Of a stretch of DNA of 64,000 nucleotides, positions 1-10,454 are shown in pieces. Under the pieces are notes generated by a model that was not told the origin of the DNA, made no database searches, and saw nothing but the letters and a program-made list of their open reading frames with translations. Every line of letters starts with the position of its first letter. Positions within the stretch are counted from its first letter, which is position 1. This DNA is from Hoylesella enoeca JCM 12259. GTDB lineage: Bacteria; Bacteroidota; Bacteroidia; Bacteroidales; Bacteroidaceae. A program made the translations under genes and the position numbers. The DNA lies in contig NZ_BAIX01000010.1 in assembly GCF_000613405.1 (NCBI RefSeq), positions 1-64,000 on the forward strand, read 5' to 3'.

Positions 1-205
1 TTGGTGTTCTTTTGCATCGTGCTGCTGCTGTTTATATTTGCTTGTTTAATCATATTCTCGTTTGATCCTTTTGATCAGTCTCTCTTGTTCAGACCCCCAT
101 CCCCCTAACTTAGGGGGCGGAAGGAGGCGAAGGAGGCGACAGGAACTGTCAAAACTGGGGGCAAAGGTAAGTAATAATTTCTAAATGTGCAAGAGATGGA
201 TGAAA
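1..205 (-). repeat. Cassette leader repeat, copy A (partial, points left out of window)
   Basis: Read on the minus strand this stretch matches the regions at 27350-27500 and 45850-46035, which precede the two fimbrillin-like cassettes. Shared landmarks are a promoter-like TACCTTTG (minus, 162-169), purine/pyrimidine-biased GGAGGCGA-type repeats, the palindrome CCCCCTAACTTAGGGGG at 101-117, GGGGGTCTGAACAA, and AAACAAGCAAATATAAAC. The window ends at the point where copies B and C continue into their second promoter. A third cassette should therefore lie immediately to the left on the minus strand. Confidence 0.75.
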
Positions 206-286
206 ATAATTCTTTAATGAGCGATTAATCTGACTCTACACACAAGGAGTATTCTGCATGATGGGAAAGGAAAATAAATGGTTTTC

Positions 287-317
287 TTTGTCGTTCATTC
301 AGATTTCATTATCTTTG
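287..317 (+). promoter_or_regulatory. pyrG promoter
   Basis: TTTG at 287-290 and TATCTTTG at 310-317 with 19 bp between them match the Bacteroidetes -33/-7 consensus. Transcription would start near 324, giving a leader of about 75 nt before the GTG at 399. The rest of 206-398 shows nothing else I can name. Confidence 0.75.
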
Positions 318-356
318 CATCTTGTAATCCATCAGCGGCAATGCAACGGAATATAG

Positions 357-2006
<1,650 letters not shown>

Positions 2007-2007
2007 A

Positions 2008-3888
2008 ATGGATAAGAATAATATCATTGGATTTGTATTGATAGCTGTGGTATTGATCGGTTTCAGTTGGTGGACTAAACCTTCGGCAGAACAGCAAGCG
2101 GCAGCTTTCAAGCAGGATTCCATTGCACAGGCAGTAAAACAACAACAGAAGGCAGCCGTAGAGAAGCGGGCGAAAACAGAACAGCAGTTGCCGAAAGACA
2201 CTTCATCCCTGTTTTATACATCGCTGCAAGGCAAGGCAGCGAATGTCGTTCTGAAAAATAGTAAGGTAGAACTGACGCTGAATACCAAGGGAGCGACCGT
2301 AGAAAAAGCTGTTATTAAAGGATTCAAAGACAAGAACGGGAATCCAGACGTTACACTTTTTGACAGCAAAGATCAAAGTTTGAATTATACATTCGTGGCC
2401 AAAGAGGCTAATATCTCGACCCAAGACTTGTATTTTCAGCCCTCGTCCGTTACAGATTCGACCGTGGTTTTCACGGCACAGACTGCTGACAGGAAGGGCA
2501 TCATATTGGCTTACACCTTGGGCAAGGACTATATGCTGCATTTAAAGATGTCCGTTCAAGGTATGGCCGGTCTCTTTTCGCCTGACAATACGACGTTAAA
2601 TGTGGATTGGCAAGATAAATGTCGCCAGCAGGAAAAGGGGTTTACGTTTGAGAATCGGTATGCTTCGCTCACTTATCACGAGACAGAAGGTGGGACGGAT
2701 TATCTGAACGAAAGTTCTGAAAAGATAGATGAGGAAGTCAAAGAAAAGATCGATTGGGTGGCATTTAAAAATCAGTTCTTCTCAGCTGTAATGATTTCGA
2801 GAACTGATTTCAGCCAGAATGCACTGATGACAAGTATTCCCCTGGAAAAAGGTTCGGGTTACTTGAAACAATACAGGGCTAAGATGAAGACGCTTTTCGA
2901 CCCTTCCGGCAAGAGGCCTTCTGAATTTGATTTCTATTACGGACCTAATGACTTCCGGCTGTTACAGCGAGTTGAGAAAGAGTCTCACTTCGGTAAGGAT
3001 TTAGAGATGCAGCGACTCGTTTATTTAGGTTGGCCGCTTTTCCGTATCATTAATCGCTGGTTTACCCTCTATGTCTTTGACTGGCTCACCGGTTTGAACA
3101 TCAATATGGGGATTGTTTTGATTTTGATTACTCTGCTTCTCAAAGCAATCACCTATCCGCTTGTGAAAAAAAGCTATATGAGTTCGGCCAAGATGCGTGT
3201 GCTGAAACCTAAATTGGATGCGGCAACAGCTCAATATAACAAGCCTGAAGACCAAATGCAGAAACAGCAGGCGATGATGGCTGAGTACTCGAAATACGGT
3301 GTAAGTCCGTTATCGGGTTGTCTGCCGATGCTTATCCAGATGCCGATTTGGATCGCAATGTTCAACTTCGTACCCAATGCCATTCAACTCCGAGGAGAGA
3401 GTTTCTTGTGGATCAGTGATCTCTCTACTTATGATCCCATTATTGAATGGAATAAAAATATCTGGCTGATAGGTGATCACTTGTCACTTACGTGTATCTT
3501 GTTCTGTGCGGCTAACGTGCTTTATTCGATGATGACGATGCGGCAACAGCGGGATCAGATGGTGGGACAGCAGGCCGAACAAATGAAGATGATGCAGTGG
3601 ATGATGTATTTAATGCCCGTGATGTTCTTCTTTATGTTCAATGATTACAGTTCAGGACTCAACTTCTATTATTTTGTCTCGTTGTTCTTCTCGGCAGCCA
3701 TTATGTGGGCTTTACGTAAGACGACGGACGACCGGAAATTGCTCGGCATTCTCGAAGCACGTTATCAGGAGAATAAAAATAATCCGAAAAAGCTCGGCGG
3801 ATTGGCTGCACGGCTTCAAGCAATGCAGGAACAGCAGATGGAATTGCAGAAGAAGCGCCAAGATTTGGAACGAAAACGGAAAAACTAA
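2008..3888 (+). CDS. yidC: Membrane protein insertase YidC
   Basis: At 626 aa this is the long, Gram-negative type of YidC, which inserts and folds inner-membrane proteins with or without SecYEG. One N-terminal transmembrane segment (about residues 5-20) is followed by a large periplasmic beta domain (to about residue 340). The conserved C-terminal 60KD_IMP domain has several membrane spans, including the SPLSGCLPMLIQMPIW region. The tail is very basic and rich in Gln and Lys (QEQQMELQKKRQDLERKRK), as expected for ribosome contact. The ATG lies 1 nt after pyrG and the next gene follows after 9 nt, giving a tight run pyrG-yidC-S9 peptidase. Confidence 0.97.
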   Translation: MDKNNIIGFVLIAVVLIGFSWWTKPSAEQQAAAFKQDSIAQAVKQQQKAAVEKRAKTEQQLPKDTSSLFYTSLQGKAANVVLKNSKVELTLNTKGATVEKAVIKGFKDKNGNPDVTLFDSKDQSLNYTFVAKEANISTQDLYFQPSSVTDSTVVFTAQTADRKGIILAYTLGKDYMLHLKMSVQGMAGLFSPDNTTLNVDWQDKCRQQEKGFTFENRYASLTYHETEGGTDYLNESSEKIDEEVKEKIDWVAFKNQFFSAVMISRTDFSQNALMTSIPLEKGSGYLKQYRAKMKTLFDPSGKRPSEFDFYYGPNDFRLLQRVEKESHFGKDLEMQRLVYLGWPLFRIINRWFTLYVFDWLTGLNINMGIVLILITLLLKAITYPLVKKSYMSSAKMRVLKPKLDAATAQYNKPEDQMQKQQAMMAEYSKYGVSPLSGCLPMLIQMPIWIAMFNFVPNAIQLRGESFLWISDLSTYDPIIEWNKNIWLIGDHLSLTCILFCAANVLYSMMTMRQQRDQMVGQQAEQMKMMQWMMYLMPVMFFFMFNDYSSGLNFYYFVSLFFSAAIMWALRKTTDDRKLLGILEARYQENKNNPKKLGGLAARLQAMQEQQMELQKKRQDLERKRKN

Positions 3889-3897
3889 ATAAATCTT

Positions 3898-6057
3898 ATG
3901 AACAGAGCAATCGTACTGGTGGTAGCTGCATTGATGATGGGCATATCACAAATGAAGGCACAGACAATGATCGGTAAGAACAACATTACGCTGAAAAGCG
4001 ATCTGATGACGCCTGAAGCCTTATGGGCAATGGGACGTGTAAGCAATCCGGCAGCATCGCCCGACGGTAAACGCATTGTTTATCAGGTGGGTTATTACAG
4101 CGTAAAACAGAACAAAGGACATCAGGTTTTGTATATAATCGATGCCAACGGTAAGAATCAGAAGTTGCTGACAACTTCTGATAAAAGCGAGACTGATGCC
4201 TCCTGGATGGAGAACGGGAAGCGTATCGCATTCCTGACAGGTGGTCAACTGTGGTCGATGAATCCCGATGGAACCGATCGCAGACAATTGACTAAGTCGG
4301 CAACAGAGATCGAAGGTTATAAGTTTTCACCCGACGGGAAGTACGTTATTCTGATAAAGTCTATCCCTTATACCGGAACAATCAAAGCCAATCCTGATGA
4401 TTTGCCATTAGCTACGGGGATGTTGATCACGGATATGAACTATCGTCACTGGGACCATTACGTTCAGTCTATTGCTCATCCTTACTTGGCCGATGTTACG
4501 ACCGATGGTATCGGTGAGGGAATTGATATCTTAGGCGGTGAGCCTTATGAATGTCCGATGGCCCCGTTTGGCGGTGTTGAGCAATTGGCTTGGAGTCCGG
4601 ACTCGAAGATGATCGCCTATACCAGTCGTAAAAAAGAGGGGTTGCAATATGCTATCTCAACCGATGCAGATATCTATCTATATAATATAGATACGCGCAA
4701 AACGAAGAATCTCTGTAAGCCTGATGGTTATAAGGAGCCTGCTATCAATGCAACGAAAACAATGAAAGCACAGGCTGTGAATCATCAGAGCAGTGATATG
4801 AATGTGGGTTATGATGTTAATCCCAAGTTTTCTGCTGATGGTAAGTATGTGGCTTGGCAAAGTATGGCACGCAATGGGTATGAGTCTGATCGCAATCGAC
4901 TGTGTATTTACACATTGGCCAACGGTAATAAGAAGTATGTAACAGAAAGTTTTGACTCGAATGTAGATGATTATTGCTGGGCTCCGGATGCTAAAACGCT
5001 TTATTTTATCGGTGTTTGGCACGCTTGTATCAATGTTTATCAAACCAATTTGAACGGTCAGGTAAAGCAGTTGACTGATGGATGGAACGATTATGGAAGT
5101 GTTCAAATGTTAGGAAATACGAATCGTTTGCTCACGACTCGGCACAGTATTTCGCATCCCGATGATCTTTTCCTGGTAACACCGACTAAAAAGGAGAAGC
5201 AATCGACCGTTATGCAGATCACAGATGAAAATAAACATATTTTTGATCAGTTGGCTATCGGCAAAGTAGAACAGCGTTGGGTCAAAACTACTGATGGTAA
5301 ACAAGAACTGGTGTGGATCATTTTGCCGCCTCATTTCGATGCCAATAAAAAATATCCTACCTTGCTTTTTTGTGAGGGCGGACCGCAAAGTCCCGTCAGT
5401 CAGTTTTGGAGTTATCGCTGGAATTTCCAGATAATGGCAGCCAATGGATATGTTATCGTTGCACCGAATCGGCGCGGTTTACCGGGGTTCGGCGCAGAAT
5501 GGCTTGAAGAAATATCGGGAGATTGGTCCGGTCAGTGTATGAAGGATTATCTTTCTGCTATCGATGATGCTACCAATAATTTGCCATTTGTGGATAAAGA
5601 ACGGTTAGGTTGTGTCGGAGCATCTTTTGGTGGCTTCTCTGTTTATTATTTGGCAGGTCATCACGACAAACGTTTCAAGGCGTTTATTGCCCACGATGGT
5701 GCTTTCAATCTCGAATCGATGTACACCGATACAGAAGAGGTGTGGTTCTCCAATTGGGAATACGATGATGCGTTTTGGAATAAAGATATGAGTGTCAATG
5801 CTAAGAAGACATACGAAAATAGCCCTCATAAGTTTGTGGATAAGTGGGATACACCCATTCTTTGCATTCACGGTGAGAAAGATTATCGTATCAATGCCAA
5901 CCAAGGTATGGGTGCTTTCAATGCTGCACGGATGCGAGGAATTCCGGCAGAACTGCTTCTCTTCCCGGATGAAAACCACTGGGTCTTGAAGCCGCAGAAT
6001 GGAATCTTGTGGCAACGCACATTCTTTGGTTGGCTCGATCAGTGGCTCAAGAATTAA
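3898..6057 (+). CDS. Secreted S9 family prolyl oligopeptidase (DPP5-like dipeptidyl peptidase)
   Basis: A 719-aa serine peptidase with a Sec signal peptide (cleavage probably after MKAQ, near residue 22). WD/PD40-like beta-propeller repeats (ASPDGKRIVY, KFSPDGKYV, KFSADGKYVAW) cover the first two thirds and an alpha/beta hydrolase domain follows. The catalytic triad is visible: Ser576 in GASFGG, Asp662 in HGEKDYR, His694 in ENHWV. Secreted S9 enzymes of asaccharolytic and oral Bacteroidetes remove dipeptides from peptides in the periplasm. Length and layout fit the DPP5 branch, but the exact specificity is inferred. It sits 9 nt after yidC and 47 nt before an MFS transporter. Confidence 0.88.
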   Translation: MNRAIVLVVAALMMGISQMKAQTMIGKNNITLKSDLMTPEALWAMGRVSNPAASPDGKRIVYQVGYYSVKQNKGHQVLYIIDANGKNQKLLTTSDKSETDASWMENGKRIAFLTGGQLWSMNPDGTDRRQLTKSATEIEGYKFSPDGKYVILIKSIPYTGTIKANPDDLPLATGMLITDMNYRHWDHYVQSIAHPYLADVTTDGIGEGIDILGGEPYECPMAPFGGVEQLAWSPDSKMIAYTSRKKEGLQYAISTDADIYLYNIDTRKTKNLCKPDGYKEPAINATKTMKAQAVNHQSSDMNVGYDVNPKFSADGKYVAWQSMARNGYESDRNRLCIYTLANGNKKYVTESFDSNVDDYCWAPDAKTLYFIGVWHACINVYQTNLNGQVKQLTDGWNDYGSVQMLGNTNRLLTTRHSISHPDDLFLVTPTKKEKQSTVMQITDENKHIFDQLAIGKVEQRWVKTTDGKQELVWIILPPHFDANKKYPTLLFCEGGPQSPVSQFWSYRWNFQIMAANGYVIVAPNRRGLPGFGAEWLEEISGDWSGQCMKDYLSAIDDATNNLPFVDKERLGCVGASFGGFSVYYLAGHHDKRFKAFIAHDGAFNLESMYTDTEEVWFSNWEYDDAFWNKDMSVNAKKTYENSPHKFVDKWDTPILCIHGEKDYRINANQGMGAFNAARMRGIPAELLLFPDENHWVLKPQNGILWQRTFFGWLDQWLKN

Positions 6058-6104
6058 AACTAACCGATTCAGAAACTTATAAACTTAAAAACGAATAAAC
6101 TCAA

Positions 6105-7523
6105 ATGGTAGAAACATTTCAAACAAAACTCAGCGACTCAAAGTTATGGCGCTGGACTGCGTTAATCTTACTCGCTTCGGCGATGTTCTTTGCCTACATT
6201 TTCGTAGACATTCTTTCTCCGTTACAGGAATTCTTGCAGACACAACGTGGGTGGGATCCTGTTGCTTACGGTCATTATGCAGGTTCCGAACCTTTCCTCA
6301 ATGTGTTTGTCTTCTTCCTGATTTTCGCCGGAATCATTCTCGATAAGATGGGCGTGCGCTTCACGGCAGTTCTTTCAGGAGCGGTGATGGTTCTCGGTGC
6401 GGGAATTAACTACTATGCCGTGAGCGACTTCTTTGTAGGAAGCAGCCTCGAAACATTCTTTACCAACACATTGAATTTGCCTCAAGCGTGGTGGAATGTT
6501 ACTCCATTCTATGCCGGAATGCCGGCATCAGCCAAGTTGTCTGCCATCGGATTTATGATCTTCGGATGTGGAGCAGAGATGGCGGGCATCACTGTTTCGC
6601 GCGGTATTGTGAAATGGTTCAAAGGCAAAGAGATGGCTTTGGCTATGGGAATCGAGATGGCCATTGCCCGTGTCGGTGTTGCTGTTGTCGTCGTTGCATC
6701 TCCGGCGCTTGCTGCTATCAAACCGATCAGCGTGTCGCGCCCCGTTGCTTTCGAGCTGGTGTTGCTCTGTATCGGTCTGATTTGCTTCATCGTTTACGGT
6801 TTTATGGATAAGAAACTCGATGCACAAGGTGTTGAAGAAGAAAAAGATGATCCGTTCAAAGTAAGCGATATCGGTAAAATCCTTTCATTAAAAGTGTTTT
6901 GGCTCGTGGCCCTGCTATGTGTTTTGTATTATTCGGCGATATTCCCTTTCCAGAAATACGCCATCAATATGTTGCAATGCAACCTGCATTTCTCTGCGGC
7001 TGATGCTGGACTAGTGTTCTTTGTCTTCCCGCTTGGTGCTGCCGCTGTAACGCCGTTCCTCGGCAACTATCTCGATCATAAAGGTAAAGGAGCTTCCATG
7101 CTTATTCTGGGAGCAATCCTGATGATTATATGTCACCTCGTATTTGCTTTCGTTGTACCAGCAACACAGAGCGTCATGATCACCCTGACAGCTGTTATTG
7201 TGCTCGGAATCTCATTCTCGCTTGTGCCCGCAGCCCTTTGGCCTTCGGTTCCTAAGCTTATCGATGAAAAGCTCATCGGTTCGGCTTATGCCTTGATTTT
7301 CTGGATTCAAAACATCGGGCTATATGCTTTCCCGATGATTATCGGTTCGGTGTTAAGTGCATCCAATCCTGGCATAACCGATCCGTTACAATATAACTAC
7401 ACTGTTCCGATGTGCGTCTTTGCCTCCTTAGGCGTCATGGCTTTGCTCCTTGGCTTCGCGCTTAAAGCTTTGGACAAGAAGAAAGGTTATGGGCTTGAAG
7501 CACCCAATATAACAGCCGATTAA
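6105..7523 (+). CDS. Major facilitator superfamily transporter
   Basis: A 472-aa protein with about 12 hydrophobic segments. It carries the MFS signature in the loop after TM2 (GIILDKMGVRF) and a related motif at the start of the second half (FLGNYLDHKGKG). The N-terminus faces the cytoplasm and no signal peptide is present. The substrate is not readable from sequence. The layout recalls the MFSD1-like branch of MFS proteins. The position right after a dipeptidyl peptidase makes dipeptide import a reasonable guess, but this is inference only. A strong hairpin terminator follows. Confidence 0.8.
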   Translation: MVETFQTKLSDSKLWRWTALILLASAMFFAYIFVDILSPLQEFLQTQRGWDPVAYGHYAGSEPFLNVFVFFLIFAGIILDKMGVRFTAVLSGAVMVLGAGINYYAVSDFFVGSSLETFFTNTLNLPQAWWNVTPFYAGMPASAKLSAIGFMIFGCGAEMAGITVSRGIVKWFKGKEMALAMGIEMAIARVGVAVVVVASPALAAIKPISVSRPVAFELVLLCIGLICFIVYGFMDKKLDAQGVEEEKDDPFKVSDIGKILSLKVFWLVALLCVLYYSAIFPFQKYAINMLQCNLHFSAADAGLVFFVFPLGAAAVTPFLGNYLDHKGKGASMLILGAILMIICHLVFAFVVPATQSVMITLTAVIVLGISFSLVPAALWPSVPKLIDEKLIGSAYALIFWIQNIGLYAFPMIIGSVLSASNPGITDPLQYNYTVPMCVFASLGVMALLLGFALKALDKKKGYGLEAPNITAD

Positions 7524-7557
7524 AAATCATCAAGCCGCTTCGGCGAATGCCAACAGC

Positions 7558-7612
7558 GTGGGCTGTGTTTCAATAGGCGAAAGAATTTTGAAGCACGGCC
7601 CACTTTTTCTTA
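7558..7612 (+). terminator. Rho-independent terminator after the MFS gene
   Basis: GTGGGCTGTG (7558-7567) pairs with CACGGCCCAC (7594-7603), a 10-bp stem with one G-U pair, and is followed directly by TTTTTCTT. Confidence 0.8.
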
Positions 7613-7618
7613 TACAAT

Positions 7619-7795
7619 CTATACAGAAGTTTTTTCAGAAAACCAACACCCCCAGTCCTCAACTGTCAAAAAGAGACCTCCTACGATCCAAAAGCCGAAG
7701 ACGAACTTTTCTGCCGATCCTGCATGGGGCGAAGTGATTTGGTAATCATAATCGTAGCCGATATAAGAAGTGCGATTTGGTAACGCATCAGTCAT
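7619..7795 (-). CDS. Possible 58-aa protein or gene remnant
   Basis: An ATG-started minus-strand frame of 58 codons (MTDALPNRTSYIGYDYDYQI at the N-terminus, ending in SEKTSV) fills the otherwise empty stretch between the MFS terminator and the repeat array. A hydrophobic centre (FVFGFWIVGGLFL) could span a membrane. I do not recognise it, and there is no clear promoter. It may be real, the tail of a lost gene, or chance. Confidence 0.25.
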   Translation of the reverse strand: MTDALPNRTSYIGYDYDYQITSPHAGSAEKFVFGFWIVGGLFLTVEDWGCWFSEKTSV

Positions 7796-7843
7796 ATAGT
7801 TAAACTGGATGTGGGAGCGCTCCCTAGTTTACGATTTTTTGCG

Positions 7844-8186
7844 TCCCAAGTTTGGGAAACGCTCCTTTCACCCGTTTTTTGTGTTCCCAAAGTTGGGAAA
7901 CGTTGTTTTTATGGTTTTTGCGGCTTCCCAAAATTGGGAAACGCCATTTTCTTCATTTTCTGAGTATCCCAAAGTTGGGAAATGTTGTTTTTTTCATTTT
8001 TTAGCTTTCATCATCTGCTGAAATGCAGGAATTGTCTTTTTTTGCTCGTCATCACCTGCTGAAACGTCGTTTTTGCAGTTTTGAGACTTTCAGCACCCGC
8101 TGAAACGCAGAAATCGTCTTTTTTTGCTCGTCATCACCTGCTGAAACATTGTTTTTCCCGTTTTGAAGCTTTCAGCAGCTGTTGGA
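7844..8186. repeat. Palindrome array, 41-bp period, nine units with two core types
   Basis: Units start every 41 bp. The first four (7844, 7885, 7926, 7967) carry the inverted repeat TCCCAA-nn-TTGGGA. The next five (about 8007, 8048, 8089, 8130, 8170) carry versions of TTTCAGCnnnnGCTGAAA, and the phase is not broken where the core changes. Linkers are T-rich (for example GTTTTT then TTTTTGC). The array lies between the convergent MFS and ccsA genes. Nothing else is seen in 8187-8337. Reading frames here (7809-8021 plus, 8090-8284 minus) are repeat artefacts. Confidence 0.85.
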
Positions 8187-8337
8187 GAGAGCCGTCTCGT
8201 TATGGCCAGATGAAAATCATCTGAGAGCTCCTGTTCCATATTTTCGTCAAGATGAATACGCAATAATGAAGAACGTGACTCCATCTTGCTTGACGATAGA
8301 GAAGAATCGCTGGGTAAGACGAATTCGGCTAACTGAA

Positions 8338-9126
8338 TCAGCTTAAATTATAGGTGTGGATGCTCGTTCCCTGTGCAGACGGCAGGTAATTGATGCCCCA
8401 CCAGCACATTTGCAGTAAGATAAAGGAGACGAGAAGCATCCAGAGGGCGGGACGATAGCTGTGCCGCTGTCCTAACCGATAGTGGATATAAGCCAGATAG
8501 GCGAACCAAGTAACGGCTGCCCATGTCTCTTTCGGGTCCCACGCCCAATAGTGTCCCCATGCTTCTTTAGCCCAAAGTGCCCCGAAAAGCATGCCTATAG
8601 TCATGAATGAAAGACCGACATACACTAAATTATCGCATATTTCCATCTCGTGTTCGCCCATGGAACGTTTGGCAAAAAACAAGAGATAACCCGACATGAC
8701 AGCAGCTGCGCCCAACATGGCGTAGGCAAACATATAGATGATGACATGAGGGGCAAACCACGGACTTTGAAGGGCGGGCATGAGAGTCTTGCTGTGTATC
8801 TCGGGCTTGAGAAGGTTGATACAAATGAAAACAAGTGCTAATACGGTGCTGAACGTGAGAATCCATTTGTAACGCCAGCGGCTGTAGACAATCAATCCGG
8901 CAAGAGGAAGGAAGAAAGAGTACCACAAACGGGTCTCGCCCATGGTGCGAAGCGGAGGACGTTCGAGTGCTATCCACATGCCGATGATGAAAGCGAAAAA
9001 GACCAAAAGACCGGCTATGGTACCTCCATAGGCAGCTGTTGTGCGGCCTTTCCATGCCGCTAATGCCCCGATAGCCCAGCACAGAACTGCCGGAAGGGCA
9101 AAAAAGATGAAGTCATTCCATGTCAT
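8338..9126 (-). CDS. ccsA: Cytochrome c biogenesis protein CcsA (ResC-like heme handling protein)
   Basis: A 262-aa polytopic membrane protein of system II cytochrome c maturation. It delivers heme to the outer face of the membrane for covalent attachment to CxxCH motifs. The diagnostic WWD domain is present: EAWGHYWAWDPKETWAAVTW. Several membrane helices flank it, with conserved His residues. The start is taken as the ATG at 9126 because it overlaps the ccsB stop as ATGA (9123-9126); a longer open frame to 9219 runs back into ccsB. It is the last gene of nrfH-nrfA-ccsB-ccsA, so its clients are most likely the NrfHA cytochromes. Confidence 0.93.
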   Translation of the reverse strand: MTWNDFIFFALPAVLCWAIGALAAWKGRTTAAYGGTIAGLLVFFAFIIGMWIALERPPLRTMGETRLWYSFFLPLAGLIVYSRWRYKWILTFSTVLALVFICINLLKPEIHSKTLMPALQSPWFAPHVIIYMFAYAMLGAAAVMSGYLLFFAKRSMGEHEMEICDNLVYVGLSFMTIGMLFGALWAKEAWGHYWAWDPKETWAAVTWFAYLAYIHYRLGQRHSYRPALWMLLVSFILLQMCWWGINYLPSAQGTSIHTYNLS

Positions 9127-10379
9127 TTCTCTGTTCCTCTCTTCTTTTGAGCAATGATAAACATGCACAACGCACCCGCCAACATCATATAAATGCCCGT
9201 ATATACCAAAGGCAGCCACGGGTCAGAGACCAATTCGAGCACGCTGGTATCGCTCCAGCACCCCATCTGGCGGTTGTAATCGAGCTGATAAATCTTCCAT
9301 CCCTCAAGTTCAAAAGGTTGGTTCACAAGGATGTCGGTCATGATGCGTTTGCCGCTTTTGGTGAGTATTTCCACGCGGGAGATAAAGCGTTCGGGTTCTC
9401 GCTCCGGCATAACGAGCGTTACTTTGTCGTCGAGTTTCAGCTCTTGATAGGGAAACAGATAGCTGCCACATGTGACCCATCCTTGCCGGAGGAGGGTTTG
9501 AGCATGCCCCTTGCTGTCTGTCTGGCGTTTGGTGGCTCTTACAAGAAGGGCGCAAGAGGCACCGGACGAAGGCCAAGAAACGTAGTTAGTCGTGTCGCGG
9601 GTCATGACCGGCGCAGCCCATTTGATGCGTTTCAATATGCGGAAATGCCACTTTAAGATGTCGCCCCCTTTGAAAGTGCTGTCTACAAGCAAAGTGTAGG
9701 GCTTTCGTTCGGGTATTTCGCGACCGGTCTTCGTGTTGATGAGCATGAGTTTCGGGGGGTATTCGTCGATGCGGAAGCGTTTGAGTTGTATAGCCAACGC
9801 CAACTCATGGACTTTTCCTTGGTCATCAACGGCACGCCATTCGGGTGTTTCCATGTTGATGTTGAGCTTGAGACGCTGCATGTCGGCACTGCCTAAAGTG
9901 GCAGAAACCATGACGATGAATAGGCCGAGGTGGTTCAGATAAAAAGGAATATCACGCCACGTAAACCGAAAAAGACGGTCTACGATGAGTTCACCCAGCT
10001 GGATGACCAACCAGAAATAGACCAAAACAAACGGCCATGAGCTGAGCATATCGGTAAAGCCAAGTACATCGACGGGGGCATGACCTGTGGGAACTTGACG
10101 CGTAATGCCCATGATGGCAGTCAGAAAGACAGCCCAGCAGAGGGCGGGAACGGCCGCAGCATAAGTGGAAAGGAAACGGAAGGCGTAGACTTTGCTGCGT
10201 AGCGCATAGACGACACCTATTATGAGAAGGAGAAAAACGAGTGCAAGGAGGTTGAGCGGAAAAGCAAATAATTTCCATTGAACAGGTCCTACGCTCCATT
10301 GCAGCATAAGGCCTGTGAGTACAAGTCCTAAGCCGATAGCGAAGCCCTCTTTGAGCTTCCATGGTTGCATCCACATCAT
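9123..10379 (-). CDS. ccsB: Cytochrome c biogenesis protein ResB/Ccs1-like
   Basis: This is the system II partner of CcsA, with which it forms the heme-attachment synthetase at the outer face of the inner membrane. Several hydrophobic helices in the first half (GLGLVLTGLMLQW, LLALVFLLLIIGVVYAL and others) are followed by a soluble ResB-type domain and a final helix (LVYTGIYMMLAGALCMFII). I place the start at ATG 10379 (MMWMQPWKLKEGF), which fits the usual N-terminus. A GTG at 10433 gives a 436-aa alternative. The gene lies downstream of nrfA and overlaps ccsA by 4 nt. Confidence 0.88.
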   Translation of the reverse strand: MMWMQPWKLKEGFAIGLGLVLTGLMLQWSVGPVQWKLFAFPLNLLALVFLLLIIGVVYALRSKVYAFRFLSTYAAAVPALCWAVFLTAIMGITRQVPTGHAPVDVLGFTDMLSSWPFVLVYFWLVIQLGELIVDRLFRFTWRDIPFYLNHLGLFIVMVSATLGSADMQRLKLNINMETPEWRAVDDQGKVHELALAIQLKRFRIDEYPPKLMLINTKTGREIPERKPYTLLVDSTFKGGDILKWHFRILKRIKWAAPVMTRDTTNYVSWPSSGASCALLVRATKRQTDSKGHAQTLLRQGWVTCGSYLFPYQELKLDDKVTLVMPEREPERFISRVEILTKSGKRIMTDILVNQPFELEGWKIYQLDYNRQMGCWSDTSVLELVSDPWLPLVYTGIYMMLAGALCMFIIAQKKRGTEK

Positions 10380-10454
10380 ATTGATTGGCTTTCTTACAAA
10401 CAGATGCGGGAACAGTGTGTATGCTGTCCCCACATGCCGGTATTTCTTACTGAA

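Noticed and set aside
7809-8021. 70-aa ORF rich in Phe and Gly
   Set aside because: It lies wholly in the palindrome array and its amino-acid pattern simply mirrors the 41-bp repeat.
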